This document shows positions 1-6,726 of a stretch of 64,000 nucleotides of DNA, piece by piece. The number at the start of each line of letters is the position of its first letter. Position 1 is the first letter of the stretch. A program made the position numbers and the translations under genes. Below the pieces are notes generated by a model, which was not told the DNA's origin, made no database searches, and worked only from the letters and a program-made list of their open reading frames with translations. Location of the stretch: contig DATCHW010000308.1 of the NCBI GenBank assembly GCA_036508135.1, forward strand, positions 1 to 64,000, read 5' to 3'. This stretch comes from DATCHW01 sp036508135 (GTDB lineage: Bacteria; Bacteroidota; Ignavibacteria; Tepidaquicellales; Tepidaquicellaceae).

Positions 1-78
1 AACAGGATAAAAAAATAAGATTAACAGGAAAAAAGAGACGGGATTAACTGGAAAAGAAAAGAGCATTTCACAGAGGGA

Positions 79-128
79 CACGACGTAGCAAAGCTACAAA
101 CAAAAAAAGAGATAAAAAATATTTTAAC
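79..128 (+). repeat. 50-bp direct repeat, copy 1
   Basis: This block is identical base for base to 270-319. It begins CACGACGTAG and ends ATATTTTAAC. It contains the small dyad GTAGCAAAGCTAC. The copies are 141 bp apart and sit among CACGAAG-type heptamers. The origin is unknown; a local duplication carrying part of a dispersed intergenic repeat is the simplest reading. Confidence 0.9.
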
Positions 129-269
129 CCCCCAAAGAGACAACGGGCAGGCACGAAGATCTGTATGAAACCCCGTAGGGGTGAAATATTTGTAGCCAAA
201 GAAATTCTCTCCCATTCCTAACCCCGTCGGGGTGACATTATTTAAATAAAGAGCCTTCACCACGAAGTT

Positions 270-319
270 CACGACGTAGCAAAGCTACAAACAAAAAAAG
301 AGATAAAAAATATTTTAAC
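270..319 (+). repeat. 50-bp direct repeat, copy 2
   Basis: Second perfect copy of the block at 79-128. It is followed directly by three CACGAA-type units (319-343). Between the copies lie the two CCCCGT(A/C)GGGG palindromes, so the unit that was duplicated may be larger than 50 bp with diverged flanks. Confidence 0.9.
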
Positions 320-561
320 ACGAAGGCCACGAAACTCACGAAGAAGGACCGGAGTTAAATTGTGTAATTTTTAGAACAAAAGATCTTAGCATAATTGTAA
401 AATTACTATAAATGTTTCTTAAAAAGTTTGCTTTTTTTACAACATTATTTTATGTTGTAGCACGAAGAAAACACGAAGACACACGGAGAAGAAGGTGGAC
501 AAAATGAACAGGATAAAAACTTTATGATGATTAATGAATAATGAGTAATGAAGAATCCTTA

Positions 562-694
562 TTTAGGCTAAAGCCCGATTACAGTTTGTATAACAACCCC
601 CGTCGTAAACGACGGGGTAACTAAATTAAATTTCCATTTTCCCCACCGTTTACGGTGGAGTATAATTCCCACAAAAAAATCGGCTTTAGCCAAA
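562..694. repeat. Nested inverted-repeat element, REP/BIME- or MITE-like
   Basis: The outer arms are a GGCTAAAGCC(C)GATT sequence (about 566-580) and its near-perfect reverse complement AATCGGCTTTAGCC (678-691). Inside are two hairpins: CCCCGTCG-TAAA-CGACGGGG (598-617) and CCACCG-TTTA-CGGTGG (643-658), whose loops are complementary to each other. This paired, oppositely oriented hairpin plan resembles bacterial interspersed REP pairs. No REP-associated transposase is in the window. A lone arm recurs near 4114-4127. Confidence 0.6.
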
Positions 695-730
695 CAGGAA
701 AGCCTAAAAGAGAAAAATGGATACTCTTTA

Positions 731-752
731 TCAAGGGGGCAAGCCCCCTTGT
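731..752 (-). terminator. Strong hairpin just past fumC
   Basis: CAAGGGGGC and GCCCCCTTG arms (732-751) form a very GC-rich perfect palindrome 18 bp beyond the fumC stop. It has no U-tract on either strand, so it may be a weak terminator, an RNA 3'-end stabiliser, or another interspersed hairpin of this region. Confidence 0.4.
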
Positions 753-769
753 CTAAAATAGAATTTATT

Positions 770-2167
770 TTACTTTTTCAAATTTCCGACCATTTTTTTC
801 GGGTCGACCTTTGCGGTGAATTCCGCATCATTTAGTAATCCTAATTCTATAGTTGCTTCTCTGAGGGTTTTATTTTCCTTATGAGCCTTTTTTGCAATTT
901 TTGCTGCATTTTCGTATCCAATATGCGGGTTCAGGGCAGTAACCAGCATCAATGAATTTTCAAGATGTTTATTGATATTTACTAAATTTGGTTCAATGCC
1001 AACCACGCAATGTTCGCTGAAAGATTCGCAGGCATCTCCGAGAAGCCTTGCAGAATTAAGAACGTTGTGAATCATTACAGGTTTAAATACATTGAGTTCG
1101 AAATGTCCGTTAATTCCACCGACACTAACCGCAACATCATTACCTATAACCTGGGCACCAACCATCGTAAGAGCCTCGCATTGTGTAGGATTAACTTTTC
1201 CGGGCATTATGGAAGAGCCGGGTTCATTTTCAGGCAGATTCAACTCGCCCAATCCGCATCGCGGACCTGAGCCAAGAAGCCTGATATCACTGGCGATCTT
1301 CATAAGGCTGACAGCGAGGGTTTTGAGTGCACCTGAAGTTTCTACCATTGCATCGTGTGCCGCAAGTGATTCAAATTTATTTTCTGCTGTCTTGAATGGA
1401 AGACCTGTAAGTTCTGCGATAATTCTTGCGACAATTACATCATAATTAACCGGGACATTCAATCCGGTTCCGACAGCAGAACCGCCGAGAGCAAGTTCGG
1501 ACAAATGATTCAAAGTATTTATAATTGCCTTTCTGCCGTGGTCAATCTGGGAAACATATCCTGAAAATTCCTGTCCGAGCGTAAGCGGAGTGGCATCCAT
1601 TAGATGAGTCCGTCCAATCTTTACGATATCCATCCATTTCTTTGACTTTTTTTTAAGTGCCTTCATCAGAATCTCGGATTTCGGAAGAGTATTTTCCCAA
1701 ATCAGTTTATAAGCGGCAATATGCATTGCAGTCGGGAAAGTATCGTTCGAAGACTGTGATTTATTAACATCATCGTTCGGGTGCAATATTTTCTTAGCAT
1801 CTTCGAGTTTTCCGCCGTTTAATACGTGTGCCCTGTTGGCGATAACCTCATTGAGATTCATATTAGACTGTGTACCTGAGCCGGTCTGCCATATTACAAG
1901 CGGAAACTGGTCATCAAGTTTTCCGGCCAGAATCTCATCACACACTTTAGCAATAAGTTCCATTTTTTCTTTTGGCAGGACTCCGCATTCGAGATTTGCC
2001 ATAGCTGCAGCTTTTTTAAGAATTGCAAAAGCATAGATTACTTCAACCGGCATTTTCTGATTGCCGATTTTAAAATTTTCTTTTGACCTCTGGGTTTGCG
2101 CCCCCCAATATTTATCGGCAGGGACTCTGACATCACCCATTGTGTCATGTTCAATTCGATAGTCCAT
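770..2167 (-). CDS. fumC: Class II fumarate hydratase
   Basis: Fumarase C interconverts fumarate and L-malate in the TCA cycle; it is an iron-free cytosolic homotetramer. The 465-residue length fits the family. Visible motifs are TGSGTQSNMN (95-104), HPNDDVN (129-135), SSNDTFP (139-145), GRTHLMDATP with the catalytic-site His (185-194), and the fumarate lyase signature GSSIMPGKVNP (317-327). The start ATG has no Shine-Dalgarno sequence, only an A-rich leader. queF lies 39 bp upstream on the same strand. The long TGSGTQSNMN segment favours fumarase over aspartate ammonia-lyase or argininosuccinate lyase. Confidence 0.96.
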   Translation of the reverse strand: MDYRIEHDTMGDVRVPADKYWGAQTQRSKENFKIGNQKMPVEVIYAFAILKKAAAMANLECGVLPKEKMELIAKVCDEILAGKLDDQFPLVIWQTGSGTQSNMNLNEVIANRAHVLNGGKLEDAKKILHPNDDVNKSQSSNDTFPTAMHIAAYKLIWENTLPKSEILMKALKKKSKKWMDIVKIGRTHLMDATPLTLGQEFSGYVSQIDHGRKAIINTLNHLSELALGGSAVGTGLNVPVNYDVIVARIIAELTGLPFKTAENKFESLAAHDAMVETSGALKTLAVSLMKIASDIRLLGSGPRCGLGELNLPENEPGSSIMPGKVNPTQCEALTMVGAQVIGNDVAVSVGGINGHFELNVFKPVMIHNVLNSARLLGDACESFSEHCVVGIEPNLVNINKHLENSLMLVTALNPHIGYENAAKIAKKAHKENKTLREATIELGLLNDAEFTAKVDPKKMVGNLKK

Positions 2168-2206
2168 AACTGTGTTTTTTTAAGTTAATTAAAATTTACA
2201 TTTTAT

Positions 2207-2569
2207 TTATTTCTTTCCGTGCGCGGCTATTACTGTACTGGTCAATCCGCCTCTGACTGTAAACTCCCCTTTCACTTCCATCCATTTAGGTTTAAGGATG
2301 GAAATAAGGTCATCAAGAATTCTGTTTGTTACATTTTCGTAAAAGATACCGTCATTACGGAAAGACTGAAGATATAATTTTAAGGATTTCAGTTCGACAC
2401 ATTTTTTAAAAGCAATATAAGTTATTGTTATTACGCCGAAATCCGGCTGACCAGTCTTCGGGCAGACTGAAGTGAATTCGTTTGTCTTGTGGATGATAGT
2501 ATAATTCCTGCCCGGATGGGAATTATCGAATGTTTCAAGCAATTTTATTTTATCAGATATTTTATTCAT
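2207..2569 (-). CDS. queF: NADPH-dependent preQ0 reductase, unimodular QueF
   Basis: QueF reduces the nitrile of 7-cyano-7-deazaguanine (preQ0) to the amine preQ1 with two NADPH, a step in queuosine tRNA modification. At 120 residues this is the short, unimodular form. The active-site block SVCPKTGQPDFG contains the nucleophilic Cys36 and Asp43, and the family motif ELKSLKLY lies at 59-66. The C-terminal RGGLTSTV segment is also typical. No other queuosine gene is nearby. It is followed by fumC on the same strand and preceded 22 bp upstream by a response-regulator gene, so the three may be co-transcribed. Confidence 0.95.
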   Translation of the reverse strand: MNKISDKIKLLETFDNSHPGRNYTIIHKTNEFTSVCPKTGQPDFGVITITYIAFKKCVELKSLKLYLQSFRNDGIFYENVTNRILDDLISILKPKWMEVKGEFTVRGGLTSTVIAAHGKK

Positions 2570-2591
2570 AATTTTTAAAGTAAATCTATTT

Positions 2592-3983
2592 TCACTTATT
2601 ATTTGTTTGTTTAAATTCTTTCGGGTCTATCCCGAGTTTAGTAATTTTCTGTCTCAGAGTTACAGGATGGTAATTTATTTCACGGGAAACAGCCGTTACA
2701 TTTCCCCTGTGGATTTTTAAATACTTGATTAAAAAATTAGTTTCGAACTCCTTTACAATAGCTTGTTTATTTTCCAAAAAATCTTTCGAGGTGACCAGCT
2801 CTTTAATTCCATCAACATTGCAAATTTTTGCAGGCAGGTGTTCTTTCATAATCATATTATCTTCGCATAAAATTGTGGCTCTTTCAGCTACATTCCTCAG
2901 TTCCAGGATATTTCCGGGCCAACTGTAATTAATAAGTATTTTTTGTACCTGAGGTGAAACAGTTTTTAATTCTTTATCATTTGTATTACAGAATAATTTC
3001 ACAAAATTGGAAAAGTAAAAAAGAATATCTTCCGGTCTTTCCCTGAGGCTCGGAAGATGAAACTCAAATACGTTAATTTTATAATATAAATTCTGATTAA
3101 ATTTACCTTCGGCTGCAAGCTTAAGAAGATTTTCCCCCGATGATGCAATAATTCTTGCACTCGTAGAAATTATCCTGTTATCTCTTGGTTTAGTAAAATA
3201 CCCTTCTTCGAGAACCTGCAGAAGTTTCAACTGCATTATCGGATTCAACTTAGTTATCTCATTCAAAAATATTGTACCGTTATCGGCAATCTCAAGGTAT
3301 CCGGAATGATTTATGCCTGAATTATCATTATCATTTTTAAATGAACCGAATAATTCATTTTCAATCATATCCTCTGGAATAGATTCACAATCCATGCTAA
3401 TAAATTGATTATTACTTCTTTTGCTTTTATTGTGTATATATTTCGCAAGATATTCCTTGCCTGTTCCCTTTTCCCCTGTAATTAAGACCATTGAGTCAGA
3501 ATTAGCAACTGCATTTGCTTCATCGAAGATAACTTTGATTCTGTCATTTTCAGAAATAAATTCAGGTTCCGGCTTTGTTTTCTTAAGCTGCTTTTTAAGC
3601 AGGATATTTTCCTTAATGAGGGTTAACTTATCAATTCCGCGATTGACCGATAATATCAGTTCGTTATTATCAATCGGTTTTGTTAGATAATCAAATGCAC
3701 CTAATTTAATAGCTTCAACGGCTGAACGGATTGTTCCGTATGCGGTGATGAAAATAACAATGAGTTCGGGTTCAACTTCTAAAACTTTTTGCGTGAGTTC
3801 AATTCCGTTAAAATGAGGCATATTCAAATCCGTAATCAGGACATCAAATTTCATCTTCTTCACTTTTGTAAAAGCTTCTTTACCATCTGATGCCGTAAAT
3901 ACTTCGAACCCCGAATTCTCGATTACATTTTTTAAGATTCTTTGAATCGTTAAGTCATCATCAACGACCAATATTTTTTTCAT
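2592..3983 (-). CDS. NtrC-family response regulator with degenerate AAA+ domain
   Basis: 463 residues in three parts. An intact receiver domain (1-118) has acidic D8-D10, phospho-acceptor Asp52, Thr80 and Lys102. The central AAA+ sigma-54 interaction-type domain (about 142-372) keeps Walker A GEKGTGKE (170-177) and Arg314/Arg316, but Walker B reads GTIFLNEI with Asn241 where Asp is expected, and the sigma-54-contacting GAFTGA loop after ELFG (210-213) is absent. A Fis-type helix-turn-helix ends the protein (about 415-455). Loss of both GAFTGA and the Walker B Asp argues against sigma-54 activation and ATP hydrolysis. It may act as a phosphorylation-controlled DNA binder. No partner kinase is in the window. 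Confidence 0.85.
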   Translation of the reverse strand: MKKILVVDDDLTIQRILKNVIENSGFEVFTASDGKEAFTKVKKMKFDVLITDLNMPHFNGIELTQKVLEVEPELIVIFITAYGTIRSAVEAIKLGAFDYLTKPIDNNELILSVNRGIDKLTLIKENILLKKQLKKTKPEPEFISENDRIKVIFDEANAVANSDSMVLITGEKGTGKEYLAKYIHNKSKRSNNQFISMDCESIPEDMIENELFGSFKNDNDNSGINHSGYLEIADNGTIFLNEITKLNPIMQLKLLQVLEEGYFTKPRDNRIISTSARIIASSGENLLKLAAEGKFNQNLYYKINVFEFHLPSLRERPEDILFYFSNFVKLFCNTNDKELKTVSPQVQKILINYSWPGNILELRNVAERATILCEDNMIMKEHLPAKICNVDGIKELVTSKDFLENKQAIVKEFETNFLIKYLKIHRGNVTAVSREINYHPVTLRQKITKLGIDPKEFKQTNNK

Positions 3984-4443
3984 ATTTAACAGTTTTTTTA
4001 TCGCTAAATTTTTATTTATCAGTGCATTGAATAAGTAAATATACTAATATCTTTTTCGGTTTTCAAGTATTATTACTGTGTTTTTATAGAGAAAGTTCAT
4101 TTTAAATAAAAAGTTTAGGCTAAAGCGTGTAAACAGAGGTGTATATTCTAAATTGCTGTTCAAAATAATTTAGAATCATCATTTTAATAGATTGTGCAAA
4201 TAAACCAAACCCCTTATTCAGCAAATAAGGCAATGATTGATGAAATTCCCTGGTGCTTGCTTTCCACCCCACCCTTAATCCCTCCATCCGACAAATCGGA
4301 TTCCGAGACCTTGAATGGGGAGGGAAAGTGATGTCATAATGACTTTGAAAAGTTTTATTTTGGGCAGATACATATATTCTATTTGAATCATAACAATAAC
4401 TGAATTGCAAAAGAAGGAAATCCTTATTAATTTCAAAACTAAC
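3984..4443. other. Gene-free region with dyads
   Basis: No gene is seen. It contains a lone TTAGGCTAAAGC arm near 4114-4126 that matches the outer arm of the element at 562-694, a 10-bp inverted repeat ATTCTAAATT/AATTTAGAAT (4145-4154 and 4167-4176), a CCTTATT/AATAAGG hairpin (4212-4230), and a larger GC-rich imperfect dyad (4264-4325) with TCCGA/TCGGA at its centre. The minus-strand open frame at 4120-4518 runs through the tRNA gene and is not real. Confidence 0.6.
4264..4325. repeat. Imperfect GC-rich dyad upstream of tRNA-Gly
   Basis: CCACCCCACCC (about 4264-4274) can pair with GGGGAGGG near 4317-4324, around an inner TCCGA/TCGGA hairpin (4287-4300). The surrounding DNA is AT-rich. A similar composition occurs at 41818-41895. 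It could be a decayed interspersed repeat or a terminator-like structure. Confidence 0.45.
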
Positions 4444-4515
<72 letters not shown>

Positions 4516-4522
4516 CAATAAA

Positions 4523-4550
4523 ATTAGTAATTAATAATTAGTAATTAATA
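4523..4550 (+). repeat. 14-bp tandem repeat, two copies
   Basis: ATTAGTAATTAATA occurs twice head to tail (4523-4536, 4537-4550), followed by a further ATT. It lies exactly between tRNA-Gly and the point where the aminotransferase frame opens (in-frame TAA at 4542-4544). Expansion here could have displaced the gene's original start codon. Confidence 0.85.
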
Positions 4551-5642
4551 ATTCTGAAAACCTCAAAAAGCAAAACTTATTTCACGGTCGGTCCTACACA
4601 ACTATTTCCTGAAGTAGAAGAATATATAAATTCAGCAATCGAAACAGGTATCTGTTCTATTTACCATCGTTCTGAAGAGTTTATGAAGATTTATGAATCC
4701 GTTTATTTATCTTTGAAAATAATGTTAAATTTACCCGAAGGGTTTAAGGTTTTCTTTCTTGGCTCTGCAACGGAATGTATGGATAGAATTATTCAGAATA
4801 CCGTAATTGGGAGAAGTTTTCATTTTGTTAACGGAGCATTTTCCGAACGGTTTTATAATACAGCTATTGAGCTGAATAAAGACGCTCAAAAAATAAGTGC
4901 TGAATACGGAAAAGGGTTTTCGGATTCAGATATCAAAATACCGGACGAAACTGAGTTGATTTGTTTTACACAAAACGAAACAAGTACAGGTGTACAAATT
5001 GATTCGAAAAAAATTCATCGGGTAAAGGAAGAGAATCCGGGGAAATTAATTGCGGTAGATATTGTTTCTTCTTTCCCTTATGTGAATTTAGATTTTAAAC
5101 TGATAGATGCTGCTTTTTTTTCCGTTCAGAAAGGATTAGGATTACCTGCCGGTCTTGCCGTGCTTATTGCCAATGACAGGTGCATTGAAAAGGCAAGATA
5201 TATTCATGATAACGGAAAAGGAAATATCGGAAGTTATCATAATTTTATTAAACTGAATGAAAATGCCGGGAAATTTCAGACCACGGAAACTCCCAACACA
5301 TTAGGGATATTTCTTTTAAGTAAAATTTTAGAACAAATAACTGATTCCGGAATTGAAAATATCAGGAACGAAACTGAAGAGAAATCAAATTTACTTTATC
5401 AGTTTTTTGATGACTATGAAAAAGCAAATCCTTTTGTGAGAAATCCGGAAGACAGGTCGAAAACTGTTATTGCTGTTGAATCAGATGTGAAAGATATGAT
5501 CGTGAATAAATTAGATGATGAAGGATATAAAGTAAGTAACGGGTACGGAAAATTTAAAGAGAAACAATTCAGGATAGGAAATTATCCCGTTCATAAAATT
5601 GACGATGTAAATAATATTATAGAAATTATTAAGGCGTTATAA
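4551..5642 (+). CDS. Class V aminotransferase (SerC/AGXT-like), non-canonical start
   Basis: PLP-dependent fold-type I aminotransferase. The PLP lysine sits in SVQKGLGLPAG and the middle segment FFLGSATECMDRII fits the family. The first ATG is at 4683, but translation of the same frame upstream gives SKTYFTVGPTQLFPEVEEYI followed by CSIYHRSEEF, which is clearly the conserved N-terminus (GPTQ and HRS motifs) of this family. That segment begins just after a TAA at 4542-4544 and contains no ATG, GTG or TTG; ATT (4551) or CTG (4554) are the only near-cognate choices close to the expected start. With it the protein is about 363 residues, the normal size for SerC-like enzymes. Phosphoserine or another serine/glyoxylate-type aminotransferase is likely; the exact substrate is open. 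Its 3' end overlaps the convergent ltaE gene by 6 bp. Confidence 0.8.
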   Translation: MLKTSKSKTYFTVGPTQLFPEVEEYINSAIETGICSIYHRSEEFMKIYESVYLSLKIMLNLPEGFKVFFLGSATECMDRIIQNTVIGRSFHFVNGAFSERFYNTAIELNKDAQKISAEYGKGFSDSDIKIPDETELICFTQNETSTGVQIDSKKIHRVKEENPGKLIAVDIVSSFPYVNLDFKLIDAAFFSVQKGLGLPAGLAVLIANDRCIEKARYIHDNGKGNIGSYHNFIKLNENAGKFQTTETPNTLGIFLLSKILEQITDSGIENIRNETEEKSNLLYQFFDDYEKANPFVRNPEDRSKTVIAVESDVKDMIVNKLDDEGYKVSNGYGKFKEKQFRIGNYPVHKIDDVNNIIEIIKAL

Positions 5643-6656
5643 TGTTTTCATTATTTTAACGGCATCTTTCACTTCTTCCATAGTAACATCCAGATGGAAA
5701 ACAGCCCTCAACAAATCATAACTTCCTGAGGAAATTAAAACACCTTTTTCTTTTAAAAGCGGTATATAATTCTTTTTAGGGATTTTAGAATATGAAAAGA
5801 TTACAATATTTGTATGAACATTTTCAGGTGAAACTTCTATACCATCAATTAATGCAATTTCCTTTGAAAAATATTTTGCTTTATCATTATCTTCTTTCAA
5901 CCTTTCTACATTATTCCCGAGAGCATACATTGCTGCTGCCGCAAGTATCCCGACCTGACGCATTCCTCCTCCGATGATTTTTCTCCATTTATGTGCTCTA
6001 TCGATAAAATCAGCATCACCGCATAATATTGAACCAACGGGAGCTCCCAATCCTTTTGAGAAACAGAATGATATAGAATCGGTGTAAGAAGCATAATCTT
6101 TTACCGATATACCGGTTTCTACACAGGCATTAAAAATTCTTGCCCCATCCATATGAACTTTAATCCCATTTTCACGTGCGAATGAGGAAATTTCTTTAAT
6201 GTTTTCGATAGGCTGAATCACTCCTCCTGCCCGATTATGAGTATTCTCAAGACAGATTAATCTTGAAACCGGGAAATAGTAATCTTTAGGTCTCATGAAT
6301 TTTTTAATGTCATTTAAATCCATCACACCATTTTTCCCGGAAATTGTCATTAGCTGAACTCTCGATAAAACAGCAGGAGCGGCCGTTTCATAATTAAATA
6401 TATGCGACTCCATTTCACAAATAACTTCATCGCCGGGATTTGTATGAGATTTAATTGCAAGCTGGTTGCCCATACAACCGGTAGAAACGAATAATGCTTT
6501 TTCCTTGCCGGTGATTTCGGCGCACTTATACTGCAATTCATTGACAGTAGGATCCTCTCCGAATACATCATCTCCGAGTTTTGCATTCATAATTGCTTCA
6601 AGCATCGCTTTAGATGGTCTCGTGACAGTATCACTCCGGATATCTATAAATTTCAT
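5637..6656 (-). CDS. ltaE: Low-specificity L-threonine aldolase
   Basis: Cleaves L-threonine or allo-threonine to glycine and acetaldehyde using PLP. The N-terminus IDIRSDTVTRPSKAML is the family hallmark. Asp170 in HMDGAR should contact the PLP pyridine nitrogen, and Lys201 in CFSKGLGAPVGS should form the Schiff base. The 339-residue length is normal. The last codons overlap the end of the convergent aminotransferase gene by 6 bp, so the two messages are complementary at their tails. Having two PLP enzymes of serine/glycine/threonine metabolism tail to tail suggests a shared metabolic theme, but no shared promoter. Confidence 0.95.
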   Translation of the reverse strand: MKFIDIRSDTVTRPSKAMLEAIMNAKLGDDVFGEDPTVNELQYKCAEITGKEKALFVSTGCMGNQLAIKSHTNPGDEVICEMESHIFNYETAAPAVLSRVQLMTISGKNGVMDLNDIKKFMRPKDYYFPVSRLICLENTHNRAGGVIQPIENIKEISSFARENGIKVHMDGARIFNACVETGISVKDYASYTDSISFCFSKGLGAPVGSILCGDADFIDRAHKWRKIIGGGMRQVGILAAAAMYALGNNVERLKEDNDKAKYFSKEIALIDGIEVSPENVHTNIVIFSYSKIPKKNYIPLLKEKGVLISSGSYDLLRAVFHLDVTMEEVKDAVKIMKTL

Positions 6657-6679
6657 TTTATGCTATTTTAGATATGAAT

Positions 6680-6714
6680 AAAACACAGGCCGGATATAAA
6701 ACCAGGCCTGTGTT
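6680..6714 (-). terminator. Rho-independent terminator of gyrA
   Basis: Perfect 10-bp arms AACACAGGCC (6682-6691) and GGCCTGTGTT (6705-6714) are separated by 13 bases. Read on the minus strand the stem is followed by a short U-rich stretch (TTTTATT). It lies 13 bp past the gyrA stop and upstream of ltaE, so it separates the two minus-strand genes. Confidence 0.8.
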
Positions 6715-6726
6715 CTTAATTTAAAA

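Larger units (their letters stand above)
1..769. other. Gene-free repeat-rich region
   Basis: No credible gene is seen here. The stretch holds a perfect 50-bp direct repeat (79-128 and 270-319), scattered CACGAAG-type heptamers (152, 261, 319, 337, 461, 472), two CCCCGT(A/C)GGGG palindromes near 171-180 and 220-235, a TACAACAT/ATGTTGTA hairpin at 438-459, and a nested inverted-repeat structure at 562-694. The short open frames in it are made by the repeats themselves and lack family resemblance. Confidence 0.75.

Noticed and set aside
21..272. 83-residue minus-strand open frame in the repeat region
   Set aside because: Its sequence (for example FGYKYFTPTGFH) comes straight from the palindromic intergenic repeats; no start context or family resemblance.
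79..319. CRISPR array
   Set aside because: Only two copies, of 50 bp, with a 141-bp spacing; CRISPR repeats are shorter, evenly spaced and more numerous, and no cas gene is present.
562..694. Insertion sequence remnant
   Set aside because: No transposase coding or target duplication is visible; listed instead as a repeat element.
2570..2591. preQ1 riboswitch before queF
   Set aside because: Only 22 bp separate queF from the regulator gene upstream and no pseudoknot-type pattern is seen.
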